In this document: positions 52,346-62,173 of the stretch, piece after piece
Layout of the letters: each line of letters begins with the position of its first letter
Position numbering within the stretch: position 1 is the first letter of the stretch
Assembly: GCF_900070325.1 (NCBI RefSeq)
Contig: NZ_LN879430.1
Span: 2,039,379-2,103,378, forward strand
Direction of reading: 5' to 3'
Source of the DNA: Herbinix luporum
GTDB lineage: Bacteria; Bacillota; Clostridia; Lachnospirales; Lachnospiraceae
DNA: 64,000 nucleotides
Made by a program: the position numbers and the translations under genes
The notes under the pieces: model-generated
The model's input: the letters and a program-made list of their open reading frames with translations, nothing else
Databases searched by the model: none
Told to the model about the DNA's origin: nothing

Positions 52346-53776
52346 TTATTTCTTTTCTTCTTTGCTAACACATTTGGGTAATTTAGTAGGATAGTTTCCG
52401 GTAAAGCAGGCATCACAATAGCCCATACCCTTCCCTATAATATCATTTAACCTATCCAAAGCAAGATAACCTAAGGAATCTGCCCCAATCATCTGGCGGA
52501 TTTGATCAATGGTGTTATTTCTGGCAATAAGCTGATCCCCTGTTGGTACATCTGTACCATAATAACAAGGATATAAAAAAGGAGGGGAACTAATTCTTAC
52601 ATGAACCTCGGTTGCTCCTGCCTTTTTTAACATCTTAACAATCTTTGCGCAAGTAGTTCCTCTTACAATTGAGTCGTCAATCATTACAACCCGTTTGCCT
52701 TCTACTACCTCAGGTAAGACATTTAATTTAATCCTGACACTTGAGGTACGGGCTGCCTGCTTTGGCTTTATAAAGGTTCTTCCAACATAACTATTCTTAA
52801 CAAAGGCCATACCAAAAGGTATTCCCGACTCTAAGGCATAGCCTAGTGCCGCTGCATTTCCCGAATCTGGCACCCCTACCACAACATCAGCTTCTACAGG
52901 ATTAGTCTGTGCTAGAATTCTTCCTGCCATTATTCTTGAATTATACACGCTGACACCGTCAATATGGCTGTCGGGGCGGGCAAAGTAAATATATTCGAAA
53001 ATACATCTTGCATGGTTATTGGTACAAAGAGAGGTGTCTGAGTAAATTCCGTCTTTATTAATCATTACAACTTCTCCGGGAAGTACATCCCTGACAAACT
53101 CAGCATCCACAGCATTTAATGCAGCTGTTTCGGAAGCTAGTATATATGAACTTCCCTTTCTTCCTATACATAAAGGATGAAATCCAAAGGGATCCCTGGC
53201 TCCTATTAGCTTTCTTGGGCTCATAATAACTAATGAGTAGGCTCCCACTAACTTTTTCATAGCTTTAGTAACAGCCTCTTCAACCGTCTTAGAAGTTAAT
53301 CTTTCCCTAGCTATATGATAAGCTATAACCTCTGTATCGATTGTAGTCTGAAAAATAGCACCGGTATATTCTAGTTCTTCCCTAAGCTCTTCCGTATTAA
53401 TAATGCTGCCGTTTTGGGCAATACACAAGGTACCCTTAATATAGTTTAATACTAAAGGCTGGGTATTATGGATGCTATTTTCTCCGGCTCCCGAATAACG
53501 AACATGTCCTACACCTATATTGCCTTTTAAATTCTCCAAGCTCTCATCGGTACATACCTCACTAATAAGCCCCATCCCTTTACAGGACAATACTTTTCCT
53601 TTAGGCCCATTGGTATCACTGACAGCTATTCCACAGCTTTCCTGTCCCCGGTGTTGCAGGGCGAAGAGTCCATAGTATAAGGTGGATAGGACATCATTCC
53701 CGTCCAAATCATATACCCCTAAAACTCCACATTCCTCATGTATCTCATCAGTAATATAACTGTTTTCTTTATTCAT
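52346..53776 (-). CDS. purF: amidophosphoribosyltransferase (glutamine PRPP amidotransferase)
   Basis: 476 residues, first committed step of purine synthesis (PRPP + Gln to phosphoribosylamine). The ATG at 53776 is chosen because an AAAGGA site fits it and a longer frame would overlap the upstream gene. A 15-residue propeptide precedes the nucleophile Cys16 (EECGVLGVYD), so self-cleavage is expected. PRPP-binding VVMIDDSIVRGTT and the C-terminal Cys cluster (CDACFTGNYP) for a 4Fe-4S centre are present. Unlike PurL here, its glutaminase is intact. Confidence 0.95.
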   Translation of the reverse strand: MNKENSYITDEIHEECGVLGVYDLDGNDVLSTLYYGLFALQHRGQESCGIAVSDTNGPKGKVLSCKGMGLISEVCTDESLENLKGNIGVGHVRYSGAGENSIHNTQPLVLNYIKGTLCIAQNGSIINTEELREELEYTGAIFQTTIDTEVIAYHIARERLTSKTVEEAVTKAMKKLVGAYSLVIMSPRKLIGARDPFGFHPLCIGRKGSSYILASETAALNAVDAEFVRDVLPGEVVMINKDGIYSDTSLCTNNHARCIFEYIYFARPDSHIDGVSVYNSRIMAGRILAQTNPVEADVVVGVPDSGNAAALGYALESGIPFGMAFVKNSYVGRTFIKPKQAARTSSVRIKLNVLPEVVEGKRVVMIDDSIVRGTTCAKIVKMLKKAGATEVHVRISSPPFLYPCYYGTDVPTGDQLIARNNTIDQIRQMIGADSLGYLALDRLNDIIGKGMGYCDACFTGNYPTKLPKCVSKEEKK

Positions 53777-53810
53777 GAGCCATTCATCCTTTCTAATTAT
53801 ACGGAAAATA

Positions 53811-56147
53811 CTATTCCAATTCAAAAACTCTCTTTGCTACCATCTCTGCTGCATGTCCTGTCTCCAGACTGCAATATTTTTCATAAAAATCATCATACTT
53901 ATCTTTGTATTCTACAATAATATTATCTATATTTTTAATTGCAGCTACAACTTCCTCATCAGTAAATAACAAAGGTCCCGGTACATCCTTTTCTATGTCC
54001 AAATAGAAGCCTCGAAGCATATCCCTATACTTATCCAAATCATAAGTGTAAAACAAAATAGGCCGTCTTAGATTAGCATAATCAAAGAATACTGAGGAAT
54101 AATCAGTTATCAAAATATCAGATATGAGATACAACTCAGTAATATCATCATATTTACTTACATTAATGGCAAAATCTTCTACTCCTATAGTGTCCAGATG
54201 ATCAGCTATAAAGTAATGGGTACGAAGCAGTACAATATGATCATCACCCAGTTCTTTCTTTAATAATCCAAGATTTAGCTTTAAGGAAAATTTATATTCA
54301 CCTCTGCCATAATACTCATCATCCCTCCAAGTGGGAGCATAAAGGATTATCTTTTTACCTTCAGGAATATTTAATTTTCTTTTTATATCTGCAGCTATTT
54401 CCTCCCTGTCAGGATGATACATCAAATCATTTCTTGGATAGCCATATTCTATAATTTCTTTTTCATATAAAAAAGCACTTCTAAATGCTTTGGTTGAAAA
54501 ATGATTTGCGGAGATTAGATAATCCCACAACCTTGATTGTTTGTAAAACTGTGCCTTATATAAAGGTGAAGCTGCCATAACCTCCTCTTGGTCAAAAACC
54601 AGTTTCTTTAAAGGTGTACCATGCCAGGTCTGCAAAAAGACATTCCCTTCTCTTTTTTTAACCCATTCCGGCTGACGGACGTTAAATATATTATACTTAC
54701 ACCTTGCCAGGTAATAAGAATAACGTATGCTAAATCTCTTAACCTTTATGGGATTATAGGGAATATCAATATCCTTATTAATTACCCAAATAAATCGATA
54801 TTTACCGGGATAATTTTTACATAGATATTCATATATATATTTGGGGCTGTCTGAATAGCTTTTGCCGAAAAAGCTTTCACATATTACCCAATCATCCTTA
54901 ACAGGTAATTTAATAAAATAATGCTGGTAAAGATAATATGATAATACCCGCCACTTCTTTCTGATTTTTCTTGCCTTATTATACCCTAGATGCAAATTCA
55001 CATAAAGCACCAATTTTTTCACATTGCCCGATAGTAATGCTTTTACAATTCTTCTTTTATAACCTTTAAGCTTATTTATTATGGAGGGGTCTAGCTTTTT
55101 CATAGCATTCATTAAAATTTGAAATCTCTCGGTCCTCCATATCTTATTACTATTTCTTGCTATATTTCTGGCATAGGTCTTAGTAAAGGAAGTAATGAAT
55201 TTTTTATCTATATAATTTCGTAAGACTTGGTTATCCCCTGCCAAATTCCTTGCCTCTTGATAGCTTTCCATATACTCGTAAAAGCTAACTTCTGTCTTTA
55301 GTTGCTTTAATGCAGGAAAATGTACGGGGTCGTTATGATTTCTTTTTACATATACAGCTTCTTCTACCTTATGGCAAAATCTTGCCAGTTTCAGAACTTG
55401 TACCATAAAGCCTAAATCAGAATAAAATAAATATTTCTCATTAAAAGAAATATTATGCTGATTAATAAAGTGACGATTTACTAAAAGACCGGTTACAGAT
55501 ACACCTAATAAACCTTTTCTAGATGTCAGCAAATTATAATATGCCCTGGACATATTCCTTAATCTTTCTTCTTCCATACCAGAAAAGGCAGCCATAAGTT
55601 CTTCTTCAATTCTAATCTCTTTTTTATTTAACTGGCTTCCATTATCTTCAGATTCAAATTCACTGTTTTCAGAATTCTCTTCCTCATCTTCTTCTTTCTT
55701 AAGGGAAGCAAGATAAACCTTTCTTTTAAACCATGTATAGGATTTTTTACCATAAGCACAATCTGCCTGCTCTTTCTCTACTGCATTTAATAAATATGTC
55801 AGGCTACCCTCTAAAATATAATCATCACTATCTAGAAAATATATATATTCACCTTCTGCCGCTTTAATTCCGGCATTTCTGGCTGCAGCAACACCGCTAT
55901 AGCCTTTTAGAAACTTTGCATTCTCTACCTTTCCGAAATTTCGGTCCTTGATACCTCCCCCATTAAGCTTTACTATTTTTATATTTAGCTCCTCATATTC
56001 CTTTATAATCTGGCTTATATCTTCTGTGATATTATCCAGTACCAGAACCGTCTCAAAATCAGAAATTCCCTGGTCTTTAATACTTGCTAAACAATCCTCT
56101 AAAAAATGCGTTCCTCTGTGAAACGGTATGATGATACTTAACTTCAT
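53811..56147 (-). CDS. bifunctional GT2 glycosyltransferase / CDP-glycerol glycerophosphotransferase
   Basis: 778 residues. Residues 1-about 330 are a GT2 domain (SIIIPFHRGTHFLEDC, GVAAARNAGIKAAEG, YFLDSDDYI). Residues about 400-770 are a TagF-type glycerophosphotransferase (LQTWHGTPLKKLVFD, ILYAPTWRDDEY, ITDYSSVFFDYANLRRP). An acidic Glu/Ser-rich stretch near 150-180 lies inside the GT2 half. It probably builds a teichoic-acid or other wall/capsule polymer at the cytosolic membrane face. The ATG lacks a strong ribosome site; the acyltransferase gene ends 16 bases upstream, so they likely form an operon. Confidence 0.85.
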   Translation of the reverse strand: MKLSIIIPFHRGTHFLEDCLASIKDQGISDFETVLVLDNITEDISQIIKEYEELNIKIVKLNGGGIKDRNFGKVENAKFLKGYSGVAAARNAGIKAAEGEYIYFLDSDDYILEGSLTYLLNAVEKEQADCAYGKKSYTWFKRKVYLASLKKEEDEEENSENSEFESEDNGSQLNKKEIRIEEELMAAFSGMEEERLRNMSRAYYNLLTSRKGLLGVSVTGLLVNRHFINQHNISFNEKYLFYSDLGFMVQVLKLARFCHKVEEAVYVKRNHNDPVHFPALKQLKTEVSFYEYMESYQEARNLAGDNQVLRNYIDKKFITSFTKTYARNIARNSNKIWRTERFQILMNAMKKLDPSIINKLKGYKRRIVKALLSGNVKKLVLYVNLHLGYNKARKIRKKWRVLSYYLYQHYFIKLPVKDDWVICESFFGKSYSDSPKYIYEYLCKNYPGKYRFIWVINKDIDIPYNPIKVKRFSIRYSYYLARCKYNIFNVRQPEWVKKREGNVFLQTWHGTPLKKLVFDQEEVMAASPLYKAQFYKQSRLWDYLISANHFSTKAFRSAFLYEKEIIEYGYPRNDLMYHPDREEIAADIKRKLNIPEGKKIILYAPTWRDDEYYGRGEYKFSLKLNLGLLKKELGDDHIVLLRTHYFIADHLDTIGVEDFAINVSKYDDITELYLISDILITDYSSVFFDYANLRRPILFYTYDLDKYRDMLRGFYLDIEKDVPGPLLFTDEEVVAAIKNIDNIIVEYKDKYDDFYEKYCSLETGHAAEMVAKRVFELE

Positions 56148-56163
56148 GTCTACACCATTCTTT

Positions 56164-57198
56164 CTAAGTTTTTTTAATCTGTTTTTCTTTTGTTATAATA
56201 AGGCCGATGACGCCATTTATTACTTTATTATAATACTTACTGACTTTGGGCCGTGAAAACAAGTAAGTTATAATTATAGATATTACAACTGCATAGGCCA
56301 TATATAGATAGGGCTTATCATTTAATATCTCAAATTTTTCCAGTATTGGTACTATAAACAGATGAAAAATGTATACTGTCATTGTATTTAAACCAATCTT
56401 TGATATAAAGCTCTTGTTATCACTAGTTATGTTAATCAGTGCACCTATCATAAGTAAAGCTATAACATATATAAATATTCGATAAAACATATGCTCTACA
56501 TCTGCTTCTTCAGGATATGGTAACTTTAAAAATAAATTTTTCACCTGAAATATATCATACTTAATTATACATACTGAGCAAATTCCTACAACTATAAAAA
56601 TAAGCAAACTTATAATCTTTGGAATACGTCTGATTTTTTCAATATGCTCCTTGCTACAATAATAGCCCAATAAGAAAAAGGGAAGAAAAGCAAAGGTTCT
56701 TCCAAGAGCCATATAAGAAGCAAACTCCTTTGAAAATCCGCTAAGAACACCAAATACGAAACTAAAAGGTAGAACATATTTTATAGAAATTAAATCCTTT
56801 AAGAAAAATTTCCATAAAAACAATGCAAATAAATACCATAATCCCCATGTCGGTCTAAAGAACCTAAATCCAAAATACTGTTCCTTAAGTATTAACATTT
56901 TAAAAAGGTAAGTAGATAGATTTAGTATCAGATATGGCAAAAGTATGGTTTTAAATGCTTGAGTTCTGGCTTTGTCAGGGTTTTTAGAAAAATATCCTGA
57001 TATAAAAGTTAAAGCCGGCATATGAAAGAAGTAAATAAAAACATAGATGATTTTAATAGCTGAATACTGGTCTTTCATCGATGTCAGCATGTGTCCGAAT
57101 ACAACTAAGAAAATCAGCACTCCTCTCATATTATCAAATAAATAATCACGGCTTTTCTCCTGTTGATTCACGGCTTCTTTCATATGTCTAGCTTCCAT
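56164..57198 (-). CDS. acyltransferase family membrane protein
   Basis: 344 residues with about ten hydrophobic segments, family 3 acyltransferase (fucose 4-O-acetylase-like). The N-terminal YLFDNMRGVLIFLVVFGHM carries the conserved Arg and His, and the next loop has FFHMPALTFISGYF. GGAGGGA precedes the ATG. It is transcribed with the following glycosyltransferase/CDP-glycerol gene, suggesting O-acetylation of the same surface polymer. The C-terminus ends with a short basic tail. Confidence 0.85.
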   Translation of the reverse strand: MEARHMKEAVNQQEKSRDYLFDNMRGVLIFLVVFGHMLTSMKDQYSAIKIIYVFIYFFHMPALTFISGYFSKNPDKARTQAFKTILLPYLILNLSTYLFKMLILKEQYFGFRFFRPTWGLWYLFALFLWKFFLKDLISIKYVLPFSFVFGVLSGFSKEFASYMALGRTFAFLPFFLLGYYCSKEHIEKIRRIPKIISLLIFIVVGICSVCIIKYDIFQVKNLFLKLPYPEEADVEHMFYRIFIYVIALLMIGALINITSDNKSFISKIGLNTMTVYIFHLFIVPILEKFEILNDKPYLYMAYAVVISIIITYLFSRPKVSKYYNKVINGVIGLIITKEKQIKKT

Positions 57199-57362
57199 TT
57201 AATCCCTCCACCGAATATGAATTTACATAATACAGTATAAACATTTTTGATTTTAGCAGAGATATGACAAGGTTGCAATAATAAACTAGACTTTTGTCTA
57301 CATATCACAATTTTTTCACATATTCACTATTGCTTACAAATATAGTTATATAATATCAAATC

Positions 57363-57391
57363 GGACCTGTGTTTTTATTTTACACAGGTCC
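57363..57391. terminator. hairpin after GH94
   Basis: A perfect 10-bp stem (GGACCTGTGT at 57363-57372 with ACACAGGTCC at 57382-57391), followed on the plus side by A7 and on the minus side by a poor T tract. Probably terminates the minus-strand GH94 transcript, though the T run is weak. Confidence 0.5.
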
Positions 57392-57407
57392 AAAAAAATT
57401 TATTTGT

Positions 57408-59813
57408 CTACATAAGCAGAACTATTTCGTTTTCATCCTTCATCAAAGATTCAGGAATATAGTTATCATCTAACTTCTCGCCATTTACATAGAATTCCTT
57501 ATAAGCGCTTTCCCCACCGGATTCATTTTTCACTTTAATATGAAGCATCTTTCCACGGAATTTTTTATCTATGGTTAATTCCTTCCATTCACTGGGTATG
57601 CTAGGGGCAATTCTTATGCCGTTAAGATCCGGTCTTATTCCCAGAATTCCCTCCACAGAACCTACCATAACCGTTGAAGCCGTACCTGTCAGCCAGTGTA
57701 CATGTGCCCTTCCCTCAAAAGGACTATCCACACTTTCTATAAACTGTCCGTGAACATATGGCTCTAGTACCCGTATTTCTGCTTTGTCGTTCATGGCAGC
57801 CGGGCAAGCTTTCATAAAGTATTCAAAAGCACGGTTACCCCGTCCCAGTAATGACTCGGCTAAAATAATCCAACCCTGAGGCTGTGAAAATATACCGCCA
57901 TTTTCTTTAGTGGAGGGATTAAACAGTATTGCTAAGGCTCCGTCAAATGCATGATCTACATATGAAGGTGCCATTACTCTTACACCATACTCAGTATTAA
58001 GCTCTCTATAAACACTATCTAGAGCTTTTTTTGCCTGTTCTTTTGTGGCAAGGCCAGAGATTACTGACCATGACTGTGGATTAAGCCACATGCTGGCCTC
58101 TGGATCCTTCTTAGAACCGATTACCTGACCGTCCTCCTTAAATCCACGGATAAAACGGTCATCCTCCCAACAATTTTTATTGATAGTATCCTTAAGTTCT
58201 TTTTGAACCTTGTCGATATAGGCAATATATTCTTGGTCATTTTTATCTAGGGCAATATCCCGGATAACAGACATAGCATAGTAAAGCTGTAATGCAACGA
58301 AAGTAGACTCACCTTTTTTGCCCAGACGCAGACAGTCATTCCAGTCGGCATGGAGGCCCGCAGGCATATTATGGGTACTAAGCCGCTCCATGGAAAAGTT
58401 GATAGCCCTTTTTAAATGGTCATAAACTGTCCCTTCATCACGGTTAGCATAAGGAATAACCTCGTCCAAGAACTCCTTGTCTCCGGTCTCTGCCATATAT
58501 TTGTATACGGTAGGGAATAACCAAAGGGCATCATCAGCACGATATGCCGGATGACCGGTTGCCTGTACATAAGAAGCATCATCGGGAGTATCCTCATGGC
58601 CGGCATTGTGGTCAAATTTTACCAGAGGAAGTCCTCCCCCGTTATCAACCTGTGCCGAAAGCATAAACCTTATCTTATCCTTTGCCATGGCAGGATCCAA
58701 ATGGATAATTCCCTGAATATCCTGTACTGTATCCCTATATCCATAGCCGTTACGTAATCCGCAATAGATAAAGGAGGCTGCTCTAGACCATATAAATGTT
58801 ATAAAGCATTGATATGCATTCCAGGTATTTATCATTACGTTAAACTCCTGGCTCGGAGTATTTACTTGGAAGTTAGCAAACTTACCATGCCAGTAGTCCT
58901 TCAATTCCTTAAGCTCTTTATCGATAGTGCTTAGATCTGAATATGAATCAAGAATTTTTGTAGCCTCTTTATCATTTTTTTGTCCTAGGAAGAAGGCAAA
59001 CTCCTTACTTTCACCGGCTTGTAATTCTATCTTTGTATGTATAGCCCCACAGGCATTGGAATTATAATTTAGTGTATTATCACAGTTTCCACGCTCTACT
59101 GCTATGGGATTATGATAGCTTCTGTACGCACCGATAAAGGATGATTTATCTCCGTTATATGAAGTAATCGGTGCTCCAACCAGACCAAAGAATCTTTCCC
59201 TATTATTGGTGCCTTCTTCATTTTTCATATCATTTTCATTGACAGTTTGAAGAATTTTATTACCTTTTAGATAGGTTCTTGTTATAAATAATGTATACTG
59301 CAGATTTACCTGGTCATTTTCATAAAAGCTTTCATTGGTAAATTCAATATATCCGAAAGCTGATATTTTTCTTGGTCTGTCACTATTGTTTGTTATTTTT
59401 ACTTTCCATACTTCATGGGTTTTATTTAAAGGGACATAATATAATACCTCTGAACTAATGTCCTTATATCTCCCTTTTATAGTGGTATATGCCATTCCGT
59501 GACGGCACTCACTTTGATATTTATCATACCCTTCACCTAAAGGCTTTCCTACAGGCTGCCAAGATGCAGACCAGTAATCATTGTCCTCATCATCCCTTAG
59601 ATAAATATATCTTCCGGGCTTATCCTCCTGGTTAAATATGTAGCGGGATATACGTCCATTGGCACCGCTTTTTACAAAGCTGTATCCCCCGGCATTATTG
59701 GATATAATAGCTCCGTACTCAGGAGACCCTAAGTAATTGGCCCAAGGGGCCGGAGTATCAGGTCTTGTTATAACGTATTCCTTACTGGCTTCATCAAAAT
59801 ATCCGTATCTCAT
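57408..59813 (-). CDS. GH94 glycoside phosphorylase (cellobiose-type)
   Basis: 801 residues, cytosolic inverting phosphorylase that splits a beta-glucosidic disaccharide with phosphate into sugar-1-phosphate and sugar. The start MRYGYFDEASKEYVITRPDTPAPWANYLGSPEYG region, the catalytic Asp in LHADWNDCL, the QPQGW motif and the HWLTGTAST phosphate-region motif place it in GH94. Length fits cellobiose or N,N-diacetylchitobiose phosphorylases. AAGGAG precedes the ATG. It is cotranscribed with GH8 (83-base gap). Cellobiose is the default substrate, but the xylan context leaves it open. Confidence 0.88.
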   Translation of the reverse strand: MRYGYFDEASKEYVITRPDTPAPWANYLGSPEYGAIISNNAGGYSFVKSGANGRISRYIFNQEDKPGRYIYLRDDEDNDYWSASWQPVGKPLGEGYDKYQSECRHGMAYTTIKGRYKDISSEVLYYVPLNKTHEVWKVKITNNSDRPRKISAFGYIEFTNESFYENDQVNLQYTLFITRTYLKGNKILQTVNENDMKNEEGTNNRERFFGLVGAPITSYNGDKSSFIGAYRSYHNPIAVERGNCDNTLNYNSNACGAIHTKIELQAGESKEFAFFLGQKNDKEATKILDSYSDLSTIDKELKELKDYWHGKFANFQVNTPSQEFNVMINTWNAYQCFITFIWSRAASFIYCGLRNGYGYRDTVQDIQGIIHLDPAMAKDKIRFMLSAQVDNGGGLPLVKFDHNAGHEDTPDDASYVQATGHPAYRADDALWLFPTVYKYMAETGDKEFLDEVIPYANRDEGTVYDHLKRAINFSMERLSTHNMPAGLHADWNDCLRLGKKGESTFVALQLYYAMSVIRDIALDKNDQEYIAYIDKVQKELKDTINKNCWEDDRFIRGFKEDGQVIGSKKDPEASMWLNPQSWSVISGLATKEQAKKALDSVYRELNTEYGVRVMAPSYVDHAFDGALAILFNPSTKENGGIFSQPQGWIILAESLLGRGNRAFEYFMKACPAAMNDKAEIRVLEPYVHGQFIESVDSPFEGRAHVHWLTGTASTVMVGSVEGILGIRPDLNGIRIAPSIPSEWKELTIDKKFRGKMLHIKVKNESGGESAYKEFYVNGEKLDDNYIPESLMKDENEIVLLM

Positions 59814-59896
59814 ATAACCACTCCTTTATTATTATTTTTACTCCCTAATGTAAACTTAACTAATAACGGTTGATTTCTCCCCCTATTTCCATGTTC

Positions 59897-61030
59897 TTAT
59901 TTCCATATTCTGTAGTTGCCGCTTAAAGCAAGTAAAGCAAATAGATATAGACAGTTGTCATAATAGCGGCGCACCCCTTTTCGAAGTGGTGTATTCCAGA
60001 ATAATTCAACACATTCCCTTAAGTTTTTTGTATCATTGGCTGCCAGTGCCGCCTGTGCATTGGTAGCTATAATTGCAACAGGGTGAAGTGCCGGCTCATC
60101 TAATATGGTACCGTCAATCTTATAGACCCTATCGATTTTCCCCTTAGCTGTTTCGCAAAAGAAAGCCTGTATCTTATCGGCACAATCCCTCTGCCACTCA
60201 TCAGCTGCAAACCAAGCATAGTCTAGACCAATATTGGCAGCAACCCGATATGAATCGCTATAATATCTGTCTCTATTATCAAAAGTAACCGGTGTCCCAT
60301 CATAATGGGCATATTCCGGAGCAAGTCCGGTTACAGGATGGCAGGCTTTATGTAGATATTCCCTGCTGGCCTTGGCCGCCTCCTTCCAAAACTCTCTATC
60401 CTCTTCATTTGCCCATAAAGCAAATAATTCATAAAAATGAGGCAGATGATAAGAGGGATCTGTAAAATTAAAATTAGGAACAAATTTAATCAGCTTATTG
60501 GAAGGCTCCCACATAGGATAGCCGGGCTTTCCATCTTCGCCTTTATGAATACATTCATGGAGGATAGCCCTTGCCTCTTTGGAATAATTATAAATGCCCT
60601 CTCCGTCTCCCCAGCGGTTTGAAGCAAAAAATAGGGCCATGGCAAAATACTCCTCACCGTCAGGAGCCGGTCCGTGAGAATTTTTCGTACCGTCCGGCTG
60701 TACAGACCAAGCAAAATACCCGGCATTTTCTCCATCTTCCATCCACATATAAGTCTTTGCGAACTTCCAAAGACGATCAAATTCCTTTTTCCAATTATTT
60801 TGAACACACATCATCATTCCATAGGAGATACCTTCGGTCCTGGCATCATTATTACCGGTATCCTCAAGATATGCCATATCGTCTCCTATTTCATGGTAGA
60901 AACGTTCATCTTCAGAACCGTAGAATATAGTTTGATAAGCATCATCAATCTTTTTTCTGATTTCATCTTCACTATAGCCTAATTCTTTAAAAACATTTCT
61001 ATATTCTCCTGTATAAAATGCTCCCTTCAT
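59897..61030 (-). CDS. GH8 reducing-end xylose-releasing exo-oligoxylanase
   Basis: 377 residues, GH8 inverting enzyme. The general acid is Glu66 (ARTEGISYGMM) and the base Asp259 (RYYSDSYRV), both offset by four from the Bacillus halodurans Rex enzyme; the ALHPVA segment matches the His that gives Rex its exo action. No signal peptide, so it works on imported xylo-oligosaccharides in the cytosol and releases xylose from the reducing end. AAAGGAG precedes the ATG. It heads the operon with GH94; xylB lies nearby. Confidence 0.88.
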   Translation of the reverse strand: MKGAFYTGEYRNVFKELGYSEDEIRKKIDDAYQTIFYGSEDERFYHEIGDDMAYLEDTGNNDARTEGISYGMMMCVQNNWKKEFDRLWKFAKTYMWMEDGENAGYFAWSVQPDGTKNSHGPAPDGEEYFAMALFFASNRWGDGEGIYNYSKEARAILHECIHKGEDGKPGYPMWEPSNKLIKFVPNFNFTDPSYHLPHFYELFALWANEEDREFWKEAAKASREYLHKACHPVTGLAPEYAHYDGTPVTFDNRDRYYSDSYRVAANIGLDYAWFAADEWQRDCADKIQAFFCETAKGKIDRVYKIDGTILDEPALHPVAIIATNAQAALAANDTKNLRECVELFWNTPLRKGVRRYYDNCLYLFALLALSGNYRIWK

Positions 61031-61179
61031 TAACCTTCTCCTTTCCTTTTCAGATAAAGTTTTGATTAGTCAACAGCTGTTAGCTTCTGTTTAGTAAACC
61101 TCATTAATTGTATAATCCTATTGAAACCGAAACAATGGGCTTATTTATCCTCTTCTTGTAATTTCATTTCTTTGACAAA

Positions 61180-62061
61180 TTACCTACTAGCCTTAGAATA
61201 TATCTCTTTTAATTCCTCAACGGTAAAAATATAATGTTCATTGCAAAAATGGCAATTTACTTCAATAGGTTTATTATCATCAATCATTTCCTTGATATCT
61301 TTTTTCCCTATGGATATTACAGCTTTTTCTACCCTTTCCTTGCTGCAGTTACATTCAAACCCTGTGGGGTACTTCTCCAAAATCTCCATACCTAAATCTC
61401 CAAGGAGATGGTCTAAAATCATCTCAGGAGTCATACCCTTATCAAGAAGTCCCGTAATTCCTTTTAAACCACTGATTTTTTCCTCAAGCTTGCTTATAAC
61501 TTCATCTTCGGCAAAGGGCATTAATTGCAAGATAAATCCTCCCCCGCAGCGTACAGTATTATCTTTATTCATCAATACTCCAAGAGCAACGCTTGATGGA
61601 ACCTGCTCACTGGTTGCATAATAATATGTTAAGTCTTCTGCTATTTCACCGGATACAAGATTTGTCTGACCTACATAAGGTTCCTTTAAACCTAAATCCT
61701 TAATTACCGTAAGCATGCCTTCCCCTATGGCTCCCCCCACATCTAGCTTTCCTTGAGGATTTGCAGGAAGCATTATTTGGGGATTATACACATAACCTTT
61801 AACTGTTCCTTTGGAATTAGCAGTAACTGTTACTCCACCAATAGGACCATTTCCCTTTATCTGAAGGGTAAGTAAATCCTTATCTCCCTTCATCATAACT
61901 CCCATCATTGCCCCGGCTGTAAGCAGTCTTCCTAAAGCGGCAGTAGCTATGGGACTTGTATTATGAATGGTTCTTGCATGTTCTATTAAATTTTTGCTTG
62001 TAGCTGCAAAGGCTCTAATCTGGTTGTTTGCAGCACTTGCCCTTACAATATAATCTGTCAT
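61180..62061 (-). CDS. hslO: Hsp33 redox-regulated chaperone
   Basis: 293 residues. N-terminal domain typical of Hsp33 (RASAANNQIRAFAATSKNLIEHARTIH), and the C-terminal redox switch CNCSKE ... CHFCNE with the four zinc-binding Cys (C-x-C and C-x2-C). Oxidation releases zinc and activates the chaperone against unfolded proteins. AAAGGA precedes the ATG. Monocistronic between GH8 and the methyltransferase. Length is normal. Confidence 0.95.
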   Translation of the reverse strand: MTDYIVRASAANNQIRAFAATSKNLIEHARTIHNTSPIATAALGRLLTAGAMMGVMMKGDKDLLTLQIKGNGPIGGVTVTANSKGTVKGYVYNPQIMLPANPQGKLDVGGAIGEGMLTVIKDLGLKEPYVGQTNLVSGEIAEDLTYYYATSEQVPSSVALGVLMNKDNTVRCGGGFILQLMPFAEDEVISKLEEKISGLKGITGLLDKGMTPEMILDHLLGDLGMEILEKYPTGFECNCSKERVEKAVISIGKKDIKEMIDDNKPIEVNCHFCNEHYIFTVEELKEIYSKASR

Positions 62062-62173
62062 ATTTCAACTAATCCTTTCTATTTCTTCATCCTCTGGTAT
62101 ATGTTAATTTGCTTAATATGATTCCAATCTATGCATTGATATACATAATCAATTAATAATCTCTTAAATGTTT

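Noticed and set aside
60437..60982. Open frames on both strands within GH8
   Set aside because: Overlap the catalytic region of a clear GH8 gene; no start signals.
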